Assembly (NCBI GenBank): GCA_963457665.1
Contig: OY735212.1
Coordinates: 58,564,922 to 58,628,921, forward strand
DNA length: 64,000 nt
DNA from: Thysanoteuthis rhombus
Lineage: Eukaryota; Mollusca; Cephalopoda; Oegopsida; Thysanoteuthidae
Direction of reading: 5' to 3'
A program made the position numbers and the translations under genes. Positions 1 to 11,178 of the stretch are shown here, one piece after another; the first letter of the stretch is position 1; each line of letters starts with the position of its first letter. The notes beneath the pieces are model-generated. The model made no database searches, had not been told where the DNA came from, and saw only the letters and a list, made by a program, of their open reading frames with translations.

Positions 1-55
1 GCATATTGTGGTCGTGAAATAAATTAATGTAACTTATAATCTTGTATCATTATCA

Positions 56-65
56 ATATATATAT

Positions 66-97
<32 letters not shown>

Positions 98-131
98 ATA
101 TATATATATATATATAATATATATATATATA
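56..131. repeat. (TA)n microsatellite, interrupted
   Basis: Runs of TA broken at near-regular spacing by an AA step. Short ORFs over such tracts in this window are Tyr/Ile repeats and are not genes. Confidence 0.95.
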
Positions 132-328
132 GTCTGCAAAGCTTTAAACAATAAACACATTAAAACTTTTCCAACTTGTTTTTTTTTTTGTGTATCACTT
201 CAGTCGCTTATTTCCCAATATCTGTCAATGTAATTGATGTAATTTTCTTCCGCATCTTTTTCATGTTTTACTTATACTTTATTATCATGATACATTGTAT
301 GAATTTGGGGGGGGGCATCAGTATATAA

Positions 329-386
<58 letters not shown>
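329..386. repeat. (TA)n microsatellite
   Basis: Nearly pure TA dinucleotide repeat just downstream of a G-run near 308-316. Confidence 0.95.
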
Positions 387-388
<2 letters not shown>

Positions 389-530
389 ATTAAATGTTGA
401 AATTTTGTCTACAACAACAGTTAACCTTTATTTTGCTGTTACCTTATCAGATCTGATAAGCTAATATTTGTGCATATATATATATACATATACACTCAAG
501 GTCTGTATAAGCTTTCCTCAGTAAAACTCT

Positions 531-586
531 CATATATATATTCATATATATATATACATATAAAATATATATACATATGAAATATA

Positions 587-657
<71 letters not shown>

Positions 658-692
658 GAAATATATATACATATGAAATATATATACATATG

Positions 693-760
<68 letters not shown>
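531..760. repeat. Compound (TA)n microsatellite
   Basis: TA tract with repeated interruptions of the form TACATATGAAATATATA, seen at least four times near 575-695, so it is partly a higher-order tandem repeat. The 134-residue and 90-residue reverse ORFs here are Tyr/Ile shadows of the repeat. Confidence 0.95.
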
Positions 761-904
761 CTACCCATGAAGGAGATGAGGGTCCTTTCAAGCCAAGACT
801 TTGTAATTGCAATGAAGAAACTGGATGCAGCTTGGAATTTTGAAGAGACATCTCCTGAGGTCTTTTGCCAAATTAACTCTATATATAGAAATATCTTTTA
901 GAAT

Positions 905-1240
905 CGTGCCAAGTTTGGGGGTAATCAATTAAAAAATTAGGAAAAGAGGAGTCAAATCAAGTAATCATTTGTCTTGCATTGACATGATCCCTGAAAACAT
1001 TTGAGTTTACTAAAAGCAAGCATGAACTCTGCTGGACACATATAAAGGATGAATTTAGCAGACTATAACATTATGAATTGAACCCCCACTCTAAAAAGCC
1101 ACTAAGGAGGAGAGCATTTTGAAAATACTAAAAAAGAATGTTTTTTCTAGTTATAATAAGGAACAAATGTTTTAATTTTCAGTGAAAGCTGAAGAAACCT
1201 TTGTCAACACTTTTGGTGACAGCTTTAATTGATGTTGTCT
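905..1240 (+). repeat. Family A dispersed repeat, partial
   Basis: Diverged copy of the most abundant repeat here. Orientation is given as reading from the GGTCTGGTTAGTCAC end to the GACAGTTTCTAA end. It carries the landmarks GGGGGTAATCAATTAAAAAA, TGCTGGACACA, ATTGAACCCCCACT and CTGAAGAAACC. The first 40 or so bases and the GCCAGCC segment are missing. Confidence 0.8.
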
Positions 1241-1267
1241 AATACTCCTATCAAAAATGAACCATGC

Positions 1268-1560
1268 ATCCATACATCGCATAAAGGAAATCACCATAGC
1301 CCGTGCGTGTACAAGAACTGATTATCTCAAAAATTATCTAAAATATCTAAAATTCAAATTATTTGTCTGAAATTATCTAAAAAATATCAGCCCAAGATTT
1401 TGGTATTGTTGGTCTAAAATTACCGTAGTGACTCCCCAAAACATTTTAATGAGATAACAAAAGAACTATTTTTAGATGGTGTCTAGTAGTATGCTCATGC
1501 AAATTTTCAAGGTTGTAGCCTTGAAAATGTGTTTGGAGTGCCCAGAGACATCCTCCCACA
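1268..1560 (+). repeat. Family C dispersed repeat
   Basis: Second dispersed family. Landmarks are AATCACCATAGCCC, repeats of AATTATCTAAAA, CAAGATTTTGG with TTGTTGG, CATGCAAATTTTCAAGG and a terminal GTGCCCAGAGACA. Similar copies lie near 31.25, 39.5, 43.1, 51.5 and 60.5 kb. No coding content was recognised. Confidence 0.8.
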
Positions 1561-1679
1561 CATGCATACATGCACATACACATGCATATAAACACACATA
1601 CACACACACACACACACACATTTATATATATATATGAAATATATAGAAGATGAAGGAAACATTGAAACAGTTCAAGCTC

Positions 1680-2066
1680 TTAGAAACCGTCAAAATAGGT
1701 TTCTTCAGTTTTTAAGCTGATCTGCCTGGCTGGCAATGTATGTATCATGTGTACATGCCATACAAATGGAGGCAGAGATGAAAATTTAAGCATTCACTCC
1801 TTATTATGTCAACAGAAAATGAATTTTTTGTTTTTTGTTGAAAAGTAATGTACAAATGTACTAAACTGATCTCTCAGTGTCTGCATGTTTTCTTCTTTTA
1901 GGTTCAGTATGTTTCAGTGATCATGGCCCAACAAAAGGCGAGAGAAGTAACTTATTCATTGATCAGCCATTTTTCCAATTTTCAGATTGATCACCTCCAA
2001 CACAGCATGCTGTCAAAAGACATTGGTCTCATGAAGGTTTTCATTGAGTGACTAACCTGACCTATT
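1680..2066 (-). repeat. Family A dispersed repeat
   Basis: Reverse-oriented copy. It opens with TTAGAAACCGTCAAAATAGG, has a short GGCTGGC block and CAACAAAAGGCGAGAGAAG, and closes with TTCATTGAGTGACTAACCTG. Nearly full length, with an internal deletion. Confidence 0.88.
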
Positions 2067-2370
2067 CATTGATTTTTTTTTTATTTTAGAAAACGAGGTG
2101 CATGTAAATTAATCTAATTACAAAAGACGCTTTCTATAGTCTATTTCTTTCATGTTTTCACATGAAAACAAAAATTCACTTCGAAAAGAAGATTTAGATT
2201 AGAGTGAGGATGAGCCAATTGCTCCAAAGAGAACAGATATTTCCTCAGTGCACTAAATGATATGGAACGAGAAAAGATACACTCAACAATGAAAATGAAA
2301 ACTAGGAATGAGGAAGGGGTGCACAGACAGACTGACTGACTGATGTACAGACTGAAAGCAGGTGTGTTAT

Positions 2371-3360
2371 AGGGGAGACTGGGGACAGTTGCCACAAAGG
2401 TTGGTTCCAACAAATCTCATTTCTCCAATCAGAAACAAGCTAGAGTAATTGCATTCATTCTGCGCAGTTAACCCCCTCCTTGATCAGAGGGGACCGGAGA
2501 CACTTTCAATATTTGCTGCTTTATTTATTGAAAAAAACATGTTATGAAACTTATACTGTATTGACCATTTGTATGAATTATTCAAAACTTTGTTTGAAAC
2601 ATTGTTTTGTTGACTTCCAAGTGACATAGTTAGCATGTGTCAAAGTCAGGGTGTCTAATTAGCAGGCTGATGGGATTGTGTTCAATTAAAACAAGTTTTA
2701 AAAAGTTTCTAAATGTTTATTAGCTGTTTTGTTTCAGGATATCTGTGCACCTCTCAGTAAACCCAAGATCACAGTTCACATTCACTGGAATAAAGCAAAA
2801 ATCATTTTTTGAAACACTTGCAGTTTCCAGCAATAAATACATTTTTAATAAAAGTTTGCTGCATTTCAAATTGTTATATTCTTCCTGTCTAACACTTAAA
2901 TATGGAGAGATTGAATAACATCTGAAACATCTGCACATTGACTCAAAGTAGGCCTATGTTCTACACATAAATAAACAAGACTCTAATAATGTTATTTGAT
3001 AATGAATGAATGATGTTATACAACAATATTTGTGTAAAATGATACATATTATTAGAATGCAATGTTCATTGAGGCAGAAAGCAAAAGTTGAATGATGAAA
3101 TTTAATGTATTTTTAACATGTTGCAACCGTCCCTGATTTGTGCTGCAACTGTCTCTAGAGTTGGAGTTAGTTACAACATCTGACTTCTCTCGTTTAAATA
3201 AATATTGTGGATGATGTATAATTTGCATTAATCTTTATATTATATGGGTGAATAGCAAACAGATGTAAGTTTAATACATTTGGTTGATCTAGTTTGAACT
3301 GTCTCTGAGTAACTGAGAGAAATGCAAAAAGTGTTGCAACTGTCCCCAGTCACCCTTTCT
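2371..3360. mobile_element. Non-autonomous DNA transposon with TIRs (T1)
   Basis: The left end reads GGGGAGACTGGGGACAGTTG. The right end, reverse complemented, reads GGGTGACTGGGGACAGTTGC, so the two ends form a near-perfect inverted repeat about 980 bp apart. TATA lies just outside each end, compatible with a TA target site. No transposase fragment was recognised inside; the 72- and 87-residue ORFs look random. A diverged relative lies at 17811-18662. Superfamily not determined. Confidence 0.7.
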
Positions 3361-3920
3361 ATAAAACATTGCCAGAAACCAATTGATGAAAAGATTACAT
3401 AAAAGAGAGAAGGAAAGGAAAATTTCTCAGAGAGAAAAATGGTGAAAGAAATAAAACCTTTAAAACATGTCTAAAAAGGAAAGTGAGAGAGATAGATGAG
3501 AAGAGCAATGGCTATATAAGCTTATGAAAAGAATGGAATATAAGTGAGATAAAAAAAATGAAAGAGAAAAAGAGAAAGAATAGAATACAATAACAGAAGA
3601 AGTTGTTTATCCTTAATATCATAATGCCATTATACAAACTTAAATTGATCTCAAAATTAGAAGAGAAAAAAGTATGTCTTCTTTATTCAGAATGTGTTGG
3701 AATGATTGTGGCAGATAACGAAAGTTCTTCCCCTTGGTACATGACTTTCGACTCTGTATACATAGTTATAGTCTGTAATTCTTAAATTGGTGAAACAAAA
3801 TTAATCATATCACACTCTTCTAAATACTTTTAAGTTTCTGGAAAGATTTCAAAATCACATCATTTAATTCATGAGACCATTGGTGGAGAAGGGAGAATAC
3901 ATGTAGGTACTATGTTCACC
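3361..3920. other. No gene seen; purine-rich stretch
   Basis: Rich in GA/AAAG tracts near 3400-3600, with no recognised repeat family. A 60-residue ORF at 3603-3785 has no features I recognise. Confidence 0.5.
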
Positions 3921-3997
3921 TATTTCTCAATTTTAGTGTAGGTTATATTGTCTCCAAACAAGCCTGAAATTGGCCATGATTTTTTTAAAAAAATAAC

Positions 3998-4190
3998 CTG
4001 AGGGGAGTCACAGTGTCCTAGAACCCACACCTGTACAGGTTCACTTTGCTCATCCCTGACGGACTTTCTGTTATCCAATGGCATAAATTCTAGATCCAGT
4101 CTTACCTTATAGCTAAGTTCCCAAAAGCCATTCTCATCATTGCATGAGACTAAGTTAGCAAGAAAAAGTTTGAAGACAGAGCCATCTTGT
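3998..4190 (-). CDS. Candidate internal exon, unidentified protein
   Basis: Read on the minus strand, an acceptor-like GTTTTGGCTGCAG is followed by one nucleotide and 64 open codons ending at CAG before GTTATT, a possible weak donor. If unspliced there, the frame runs on to a TAG near 3932. The peptide starts QDGSVFKLFLANLVSCNDE and later has PVQVWVLGHCDSPQ. Composition is balanced and not typical of AT-rich noise. An inner GTAAGA at 4101-4105 could be an earlier donor. I do not recognise the family. Open frames of this size also occur by chance in such DNA, so this is a candidate only. Confidence 0.33.
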
Positions 4191-4350
4191 CTGCAGCCAA
4201 AACAAAACTATTATGACAAATGAGAGTGGATACATAGAGGCGGAAATCATGGGAATAAGGATCGAAAGGAGAAGATAACAATATTTGCAAAAAGATGGAG
4301 GAAGAAAACTATTCTAAGGAACGCTTTTTGACAGAATGAAATAGTGACAG

Positions 4351-4752
4351 ACAGGTCTTGTTAGTCACACAATAGAAACCATCACATGACCAATGTCTTC
4401 AAGCAGGATGTGGTGTTGGGGGTGATCAATAAAAAAGTTGGTAAAATGGGTAACAATTGAATTTGTTACTTCTCGTGCATTTTGTTAGGTGTTGGGCAGT
4501 GATCGCTAAAAAAATATCTGAATTTTCAATAAAAAAAAGTATGAGTTCTGCTGGAGACAAAATACGGGATCAGTATAGCACATAGCCCCCACTAGAAACT
4601 TTTTTTAAAAAAAACAAAAGATTATTTGTTAGACATAATAGGGAGAAATTTCCAGCCTTGTAGCCCCATTGGTGCTGTCTGTACATGTGACCAGCTTAAA
4701 AGCTGAAGAAACCTGTGTTGACGGTTTTGGTGGTAGCTTCGGTAGAGAGTTT
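4351..4752 (+). repeat. Family A dispersed repeat
   Basis: Starts ACAGGTCTTGTTAGTCAC, with GTTGGGGGTGATCAAT and CTGCTGGAGACA inside, and CTGAAGAAACCTGTGTTGAC near the end. The middle is shortened. Confidence 0.88.
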
Positions 4753-4836
4753 ATAAAAAAATATTGCTTTAGACAAAAGAGAGAAAGCCAATTTATATTT
4801 TTAAAAAATATTTTAAAAAGAATTGAAGATGTGCAA

Positions 4837-4839
<3 letters not shown>

Positions 4840-4930
<91 letters not shown>
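4840..4930. repeat. (TA)n followed by (GT)n microsatellite
   Basis: About 60 bp of TA passing into about 22 bp of GT. ORFs over it are artefacts. Confidence 0.95.
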
Positions 4931-5935
4931 AAAAAACAGACTAATAGTAAAAGGGATGTCTGAATAAAAGAAGATAAAAATTCACTCAGTAACAGTCCAT
5001 GATGTTGAGAGAAAAAAAAACTCTCCAATCAAAAAAGATAAATAAGTGAAAGAACAAAAGAAGGAGGAGGATGAAGAAGAGAGAACTACATTGGGAATGG
5101 CCGACTGAGTGAGTTGATTCAATGGCATAGTTAAAGAAAAATGTGAAAAAATATTTTATACTGTACAAGGAATCAAAATTCTATTTTCACTCTTTTTTGC
5201 CTGAAAAATACGTGACTGGGAATTAAAAGCAGGGGAATATTTGTCAATGCCTACCACCTCTAAACCTTTCCACCTTGAATCTTCAAATTGACAATCACTC
5301 GCAATATGTAAAACAAAAAAACTTAATCAAAAGCTCCACAAATAGATATCTGAATCAACATGGAAAGAAGTCTGACCATCAACCTTGTATCTACTCACTA
5401 TTCTCAGCGATTCGCTCATTCTTTAAAGATAGATTTTGAAAATATATAGCAAGGAATCAATCTTTGGTATTCATACTAATTTATTAGAAAAATTTCAACT
5501 GAATTCATAATTTCTTAAAATTCAAGAGAATTGGATATATTTTTTCCAAATTCTTCCTTGACTGTAATTATATTACTGTTCAATAGTCTTCATTGCAATT
5601 ATATTGATATATAACAATCGAAAACTTAACTGTATTATTCTCATAATGTTGCTCAATTCCAGATTTTGCACTGGAAATTACATGATCTAATATTCAAACA
5701 TTTAAATTCTAATTCCTTGCAATGAATCAATGCTGTAAATCATCCATAAAAAAAATAATAAATTTGGACAAAAATGTTTGTCTCTGTTATACTTGTAAAC
5801 TCTGTAAGTACTCAAATTTTGTAAAGTTGGATTTTTCCAGTCTTCATATACAAAAAAATATGTTTTTAGGACTATTGAATCACCATATGTTTTCCTTGTT
5901 TGACTAAAGAAACCTTGTCCGCAATTCAATCTCTT
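4931..5935. other. No gene seen
   Basis: AT-rich sequence without a recognised repeat or convincing coding frame. On the minus strand a 22-nt open segment near 5403-5424 has an acceptor-like CTATCTTTAAAG and a donor-like GTGAGTAG. That is too short to call. Confidence 0.45.
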
Positions 5936-5941
5936 GTTCTC

Positions 5942-6212
5942 TCTCCAACATAAGCTGGGTCAATTTAGCACAAACATATATTGTAAATTGAACCTCTCTC
6001 TGGAAATCTATTTTGATGGGAATTTAAAAAAAACAAAGGTATATGTTTTTATGGATATAATGAGATTCAAATGTTTAAATTTTCAGCCTTCTGGCTCCAT
6101 TGGTGCAGCCTGTACATATGATGCATACATTTATACATATGTAGTAAGCCAGCCAAACTTATTTAAAAACTAAAGAAACCTATTGTTTCGGTTTTATAAG
6201 ACAGTTTCTAAT
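5942..6212 (+). repeat. Family A dispersed repeat, 3' part
   Basis: Landmarks are GGGTCAATTTAGCA, TTGGTGCAGCCTGTACATAT, a degraded GCCAGCC block and a terminal GACAGTTTCTAA. Confidence 0.85.
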
Positions 6213-6307
6213 GAGTAAATTCTTGGGAAAATGCCAGGCTGTTTCCACCCCAGATACTTTGATCAGTGATTCATCAATCTTAGTTATCATGCGGTAATTA
6301 TTTAAGA

Positions 6308-6660
6308 GAGGTCTGGTCAGTCACTCAATAGAAACTGTTACCTAACCTGTTGGGTGTTATCAATCAGGAAAAATTGTACAAAGGGGCGATCAATGAATGA
6401 GGTATGTTTCTCCCTCTTTTGTTAGACAGTGATCACTAAAAAAAATTCTGAATTTTCAGAAAATAAGTAGACACCATGTAAGGCACAAATTGAGTATGAA
6501 TTTACATCACAAATTGAATCCCCAACAAAAAAACAATTTGAAGAAAAAAACGTTCTTACTGGACATAATGAAAAGTAATGTAATTATTTGAATTTTCAAC
6601 CCTCTAGCTCTACTCTTGTAGTCTGTACATATCATACATGCATGTCTTAAGACCTGCTAG
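6308..6660 (+). repeat. Family A dispersed repeat
   Basis: Starts GGTCTGGTCAGTCACTCAAT, followed by AGAAACTGTTA and GTGATCACTAAAAAAAAT. The 3' end is lost after the CTGTACATATCATACATGC segment. Confidence 0.86.
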
Positions 6661-7002
6661 GCCCATTTTTTGCAGAGTCCCTTGTTGTCAAATAAGGTCT
6701 ATTGAATCTTACAGGTGTAAATAAAGTTTATTATAGACTTCATATCTTTATGTTAGAATGGAAAGCAATCAAAATGTGTGCTTGGAATTTTCAGATAAAT
6801 AAATTTTTCATGCTCATCTACAATCATTAATTAATTGAGTACAATAAAAAAAATTCAAATTACGAACAGTGTAAACAAACATTACTGACTTTTCAAGTGT
6901 GGGATCCCCCTTCAGCGTGTGGCCCCCTTAGGCCTGATCAGAAGCAATTGGTCCTATTGGCTTAAAGCCAGGCTTTGCACACATACATATACACAAACAC
7001 AT

Positions 7003-7072
7003 ATTGCCAGCAAGAGCAACTTAGACATTGGAAGAAATCTATATTGACAGTTTTGGTTAATGATTTCTAATT
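7003..7072 (+). repeat. Family A 3' end fragment
   Basis: Only the terminal part is recognisable: GCCAGCAAGAGCAACTT, GAAATCTATATTGACAG and GGTTAATGATTTCTAA. Confidence 0.65.
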
Positions 7073-7129
7073 ATGAAAGAAAAATAAATTGAAAGAGAGG
7101 AATGATTTAAAATGAAAATAAGAAGGAGG

Positions 7130-7330
7130 AATACTTCAGTTGGAAGGAGAAAGAGTTTAACTTGAAGAAGGAATCTCTGGAAGGGAAAAATTTCAACTTG
7201 AAGGGAAGAGAGTTTAACTTGAAGGAGAAAGAGTTTAATTGGAAGGGGAAAAAGTTCAACTTGAAGTTTAACTTAAAGGAGAAAGAGTTCAACAGGAAGG
7301 GGAGAGAATTCAACTGGAAGAAAAAAAGAA
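7130..7330. repeat. Short-unit minisatellite (FNLK/EKEFN coding)
   Basis: Diverged copies of an 18-24 bp unit resembling GAGTTTAACTTGAAGGAG. The forward frame (7162-7404) reads as a Lys/Asn/Phe/Glu-rich repeat. The opposite frame is open too, as expected of a short in-frame unit. It is more likely a minisatellite than a gene. Confidence 0.75.
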
Positions 7331-7399
7331 AGATGATAAGAAGAAAAAAAAGAATGTTAAAAACAATCTACAAGTCATTGGAATCACAAAGGAGTAAGT

Positions 7400-7524
7400 G
7401 TTAAAATTTCCAGTTCCTTAGGTCTATTGGTGCGGCCTGTATGCATGATTCATACAGAGCTAGCAGGGACAACTTGAAAACTGAAGAAACCTATTTTGAC
7501 AATTTTGGTGACAGTTTCTAACAT
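7400..7524 (+). repeat. Family A 3' end fragment
   Basis: Starts within the GAGTAAGTGTTAAAATTTCC segment and ends GGTGACAGTTTCTAAC. The upstream part was probably replaced by the minisatellite. Confidence 0.8.
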
Positions 7525-7544
7525 CATAACTCATATTGGTGATG

Positions 7545-7818
7545 AGATTCTTTTAAATTCTGAACCTATGGTAAACATTATGATCACTTTCTTACAGTGA
7601 AGGTCTTCAACAATTAAGCAGCAACTCAAAATACCATCAATGAATTCATTGGTACCAGAAACCCTGAATTTTATACTTCTGAGGATAAATGAACTTTCTA
7701 GTTGGAAAAAATGTGTATATTCTGGAGGGTCATATTTCGATTAATAACTTTTATTGTTAGCTGAGATGTACTGCTTTAAAGTTGGTTAAAAACTGCAATT
7801 ATTTTTGTACCAACCTAA
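7545..7818 (+). mobile_element. Mariner 3' end relic
   Basis: Degenerate transposase C-terminus: a frame reading SMNSLVPETLNFIL then RINELSSWKKCV matches the mariner ending in which a conserved RTPEFYASGI-like stretch precedes W..CV..GG.YF. The element ends in AATTATTTTTGTACCAACCT, the inverted terminal repeat shared with the copies near 45.08 and 52.15 kb. The 5' two-thirds are absent. Transposase would act in the nucleus by cut and paste at TA sites; this copy is dead. Confidence 0.8.
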
Positions 7819-8445
7819 TTCAATATTTACTACTTATCATCAAGTTTTATTGTGTTATCTTAAAAAGATAACCTATATCTCTCTATACTCAGAATGCTTT
7901 TTTTTTCCATAGCAATCATTTTCAATTGCTTACTGCATGATACATGTGATCCTACTTCCCACTGGTTTTAGTTTTATTGTCTTTGATATCCTCTGAGATA
8001 AGGTATGATTGAACAAACCCAGGGAATTGAACAGGAGACCTCAAAGCCTTTCAGATATTTTAGGATAAAAAGAATCAGATCTCTTCAACCTCTTCTGAAT
8101 CATCATATCTTATTGATTTTCCTCTGCGTTCTTTTCAGAAAATATCTTTGAGTTACTTTGTCAAAAAAAAAAAAGGAAAGATCACTTGAAGGTAATCACT
8201 TTTCACGTGCAAGTGAGATAAAAATAGGGTGAGATAGGAAGAGAAAATCACCTGATCTTAAAATATTGCCGAAATCTCATGACCTTTGATCTTTAGTTCA
8301 AAAATCACCAAAAGCTCTCCTGCATTGCAGAAGAGAATGAGAACATGCGTGTATGCACACATGAAAGCATATACACACATGTTCATACATAGATATATAT
8401 AAATATGAATAGGTACATAATTAATATTTTTTTCAAATTTAAATA

Positions 8446-8640
8446 AATAAATGGTTTTTCAGGGCATTCAGAGAATAAACAATGAAAATAAACAAAATTT
8501 ATAGAAAAGCAATGAGGGATCTTGAGAGATGACATAAGAAGAAAAAGTCCAGATGAATATGTCCAGCTCCAAAATTTCATTTTCCAAAAATATTAAACTG
8601 CTTTTTGACCACCTATGAGTAAAAGCAGGAACTATGTTCA
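8446..8640. repeat. Diverged duplication, unit 1
   Basis: Shares an ordered set of words with 9022-9205: GAGATGACATA.GAAGAAAAA, GTCCAGC.CCAAAATTT, ACTGCT.TTTGA and AA.CAGGA.C. The copies are about 575 bp apart in the same direction. Function unknown. Confidence 0.6.
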
Positions 8641-8902
8641 GTTTTAGAATACGTCATTTTCTCTTTTCTCAAATAGGAAAAACTCAAAAAAGTGCATATC
8701 TATGGCTTATGCTCAAGAGGGTTTTTTCTTATCATAAGCTAAATACATATTCTATTATTTTGTAGCCTGGAATACAAAATAGAAATAATTCAGTCTCCAA
8801 AAAGATTCTAACAAATCATGGTAAAGCATATTTGAAAGTTGGTGACATTTCTGAATGGAAAGAGAAACAATGAAAAATGAAAGAGAAAGAAAATCAACTT
8901 AC

Positions 8903-8982
8903 AGCAGATGATGTTATGAAGTCCATATGAGCATTGGTATCATCGTCTTTCTTAGATTCTATTTGGGATAATGGTTGAGTAA
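8903..8982 (-). CDS. Candidate internal exon, unidentified protein
   Basis: On the minus strand, acceptor TTGCTTGCTTAACAG precedes an 80-nt segment followed by consensus donor GTAAGT. Only one frame is open: two nucleotides, then TQPLSQIESKKDDDTNAHMD, then FITSSA. The splice sites are good but the segment is short. Its end phase (0) does not join directly to the candidate at 3998-4190, so a further exon would be needed between them. The family is not recognised and chance is a real alternative. Confidence 0.3.
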
Positions 8983-9021
8983 CTGTTAAGCAAGCAACTC
9001 TCAAATAATTTATTTGAATGA

Positions 9022-9205
9022 AAAAACAAATGGCTTATTGGAGTGTTCAGAAAATAGACAATTTAAGTTAAGAGATGACATAGGAAGAAAAAATTCTCAA
9101 TGAATTGGTCCAGCACCAAAATTTTATCATCTGGAAGTATTTGACTGCTCTTTGAGTGTATTTAAGCGAAAACAGGACCCATACAAATTCAAAAAGATGA
9201 CATTT
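9022..9205. repeat. Diverged duplication, unit 2
   Basis: Partner of 8446-8640. The 82-residue reverse ORF at 9127-9375 overlaps it and is probably fortuitous. Confidence 0.6.
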
Positions 9206-9737
9206 TCTTCTTTATGACCAATGAGTCTGTCCATTCCTTCAGTCATTACAGAGAACATGTTGCCATGAAAGACTGCCATAGACACATACTGGAAAAGCCA
9301 GGCAATCTCATACAGTTCATTGTGGCATTGTGTCACTTTGGAACCTAATCTCATATTTTGATTTTGTTTATGCAAGTTTCTAAGAACTTAAATTGAATGT
9401 AAGTCTTAAAATAATGTGCCTCGATCTAGGAGATCCATCCTTGAAATATCATCTCTCCACTGCATTAAAGTGAAGCATTCTTTAATGTTTGCAGTTAATT
9501 CTGATGACTTTGCTTCTTAATCAAATAATCGTTCAACTGAATACCTGTACACAAACATTGCAAAGAAGGATATTCACGTATAATGCAAGGCAATTTTACA
9601 CCTTTTCATTCACATGACACCAAAACTTTTTGATTTAAGGGCCTAGAAAATGAGTTGTGGCTTGACAGAATTCACCTGTATATTCAAACTCTACTGTTCC
9701 AATCAGGAATAAAACTAGAAAGCACTCAGAGAGTGCA

Positions 9738-10060
9738 TAGCTCTGTTAATGCCATTGCCATGGTGGTAATTGTGCATGGAGCCACCCTAAAATTTTATCT
9801 GTTCTATCATAACCTGTTATTCACATTTAAGAAAATATCATTAAAATTCATTGAGAACTTTTGGAGATATTATGTGGGTAAAAATGAAATTTTGGTGATA
9901 TAATCTGGCTTGGACATGTAGCTACGACGTAAGGGATATAATTGTGCATGGATCCGCTCTAAAATGTAATTAGTTCTCCCATAGCCTATTGTCCACTCTT
10001 CCACAAAATATCATTGAAATTCATTCAATACTTTTGAAGATATCATGGGGTCAGATGAAC
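9738..10060 (+). repeat. Direct repeat of ~190 bp, two units
   Basis: ATTGTGCATGGA, CTAAAAT, AAAATATCATT.AAATTCATT, ACTTTTG.AGATAT and ATG.GGT occur in the same order near 9765-9880 and 9940-10050. The second unit runs into AACAAACAAACAAAG. The AAATTCATT.AATAC/AACTTTTGAGATAT plus AAACAAAC pattern resembles the tails of many invertebrate SINE/LINE repeats, but I cannot name the family. Confidence 0.6.
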
Positions 10061-10064
10061 AAAC

Positions 10065-10990
10065 AAACAAAGAGATGAACAGACACGACCAAATATACAT
10101 TATGCTTTTCAACTTTGTTGCCAGAAGTGAATCATGATTCTTAAGTGTTAAATAGTTCGTCCACAAGTTATTCAACATTTAAGAATGACGGAATGTGAGA
10201 AAATTTAAGAAAAAAAAATGTTTACTTTAGTTCTGCATGAACCAAGCGTTTCTTTTCAGTAAAAATTTTTAGGTGTGAAAGTAGAAAAAAATGTTTGAAA
10301 AGGTTTGACTTCCTCCAGGCAATTCCAGATTTGGTTTGAAATTTCCTCAGTTGGGTCTGTCTTTTAAATGTGAGACTAGCAAAGCCATTTCTGATGTGTG
10401 GAAAATGGACCTTTGAATATCGGCAACTGTGGCCAAGGGAAGCATTGAATTGATTGCCATAAATTTTTGAAGGCTTTCAAAAGAGTCAAAAACACAAGTT
10501 CTTATTTGAATAGTTTTGGAAGGTCGGCAGAATTTGAATAGAAAGACAGTATCAGGTTAAAGGATTGGCTCAGTTTTATTGCATTCCTATCAGCCTCAGA
10601 TATATCTTTATATGATTCTTTGTAGATTTCATGCAGGAACTTTTTGCATTAAGTTTAGAAAATATGAGTATTTTTGTGCGAATTGAATGGAATTTAGAGT
10701 CCCTCTCAAAGTTTCTATTTTGATGGATTAATTCTCATAAAACCATTAGAAAGAAGCAGCAGCACTTCTATTGATATCCCCAGCATATTTCTAGATTGCT
10801 TAACACTTTCTATATTGTAGGATTCCCGCTGGAAAATTCAAAAGGTGTATTGGGCTGCTCCAGGTTTTATTATTGATATTTCATCAGAAAACTTTTCAGT
10901 TACTGAAAAATATCCGTTCTTGTAAACACAAAATCATTCGAGAGAGGTTACACAACTTATTCTGAATGTTTCAATTGTTATTCTGAGTCA
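10065..10990. other. No gene seen
   Basis: AT-rich, no recognised repeat, no convincing coding frame. Confidence 0.45.
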
Positions 10991-10999
10991 AACTTCAAA

Positions 11000-11178
11000 G
11001 TTAGGGTAATAATTGAAACTGTCACTAAAATTATCAGCATAGTTTCCTTTGGTTTTCAAATTAGTTTGGCTGGCTGGCTGTCTGGCTAAGTATGTATGTT
11101 TGTATGTATCTAGCATGCATAAAGGCTGCACCAATGGAGCTAGAGGGCTAAAAGTTTCAACATTTACTCCTTATTTAA
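11000..11178 (-). repeat. Family A copy, first half (split by RTE)
   Basis: Opens TTGAAACTGTCACTAAAATT, has the GGCTGGCTGGCTGTCTGGCT block and GCACCAATGGAGCTAGAGGG, and breaks off at TTTACTCCTTATTT, where an RTE fragment begins. The rest resumes at 12318. Confidence 0.88.

Noticed and set aside
447-851. Tyr/Ile-rich ORFs over (TA)n tracts (also near 14.3-14.8, 17.5-17.9, 63.4-63.8 kb)
   Set aside because: They are direct translations of TA microsatellites on both strands and carry no other information.
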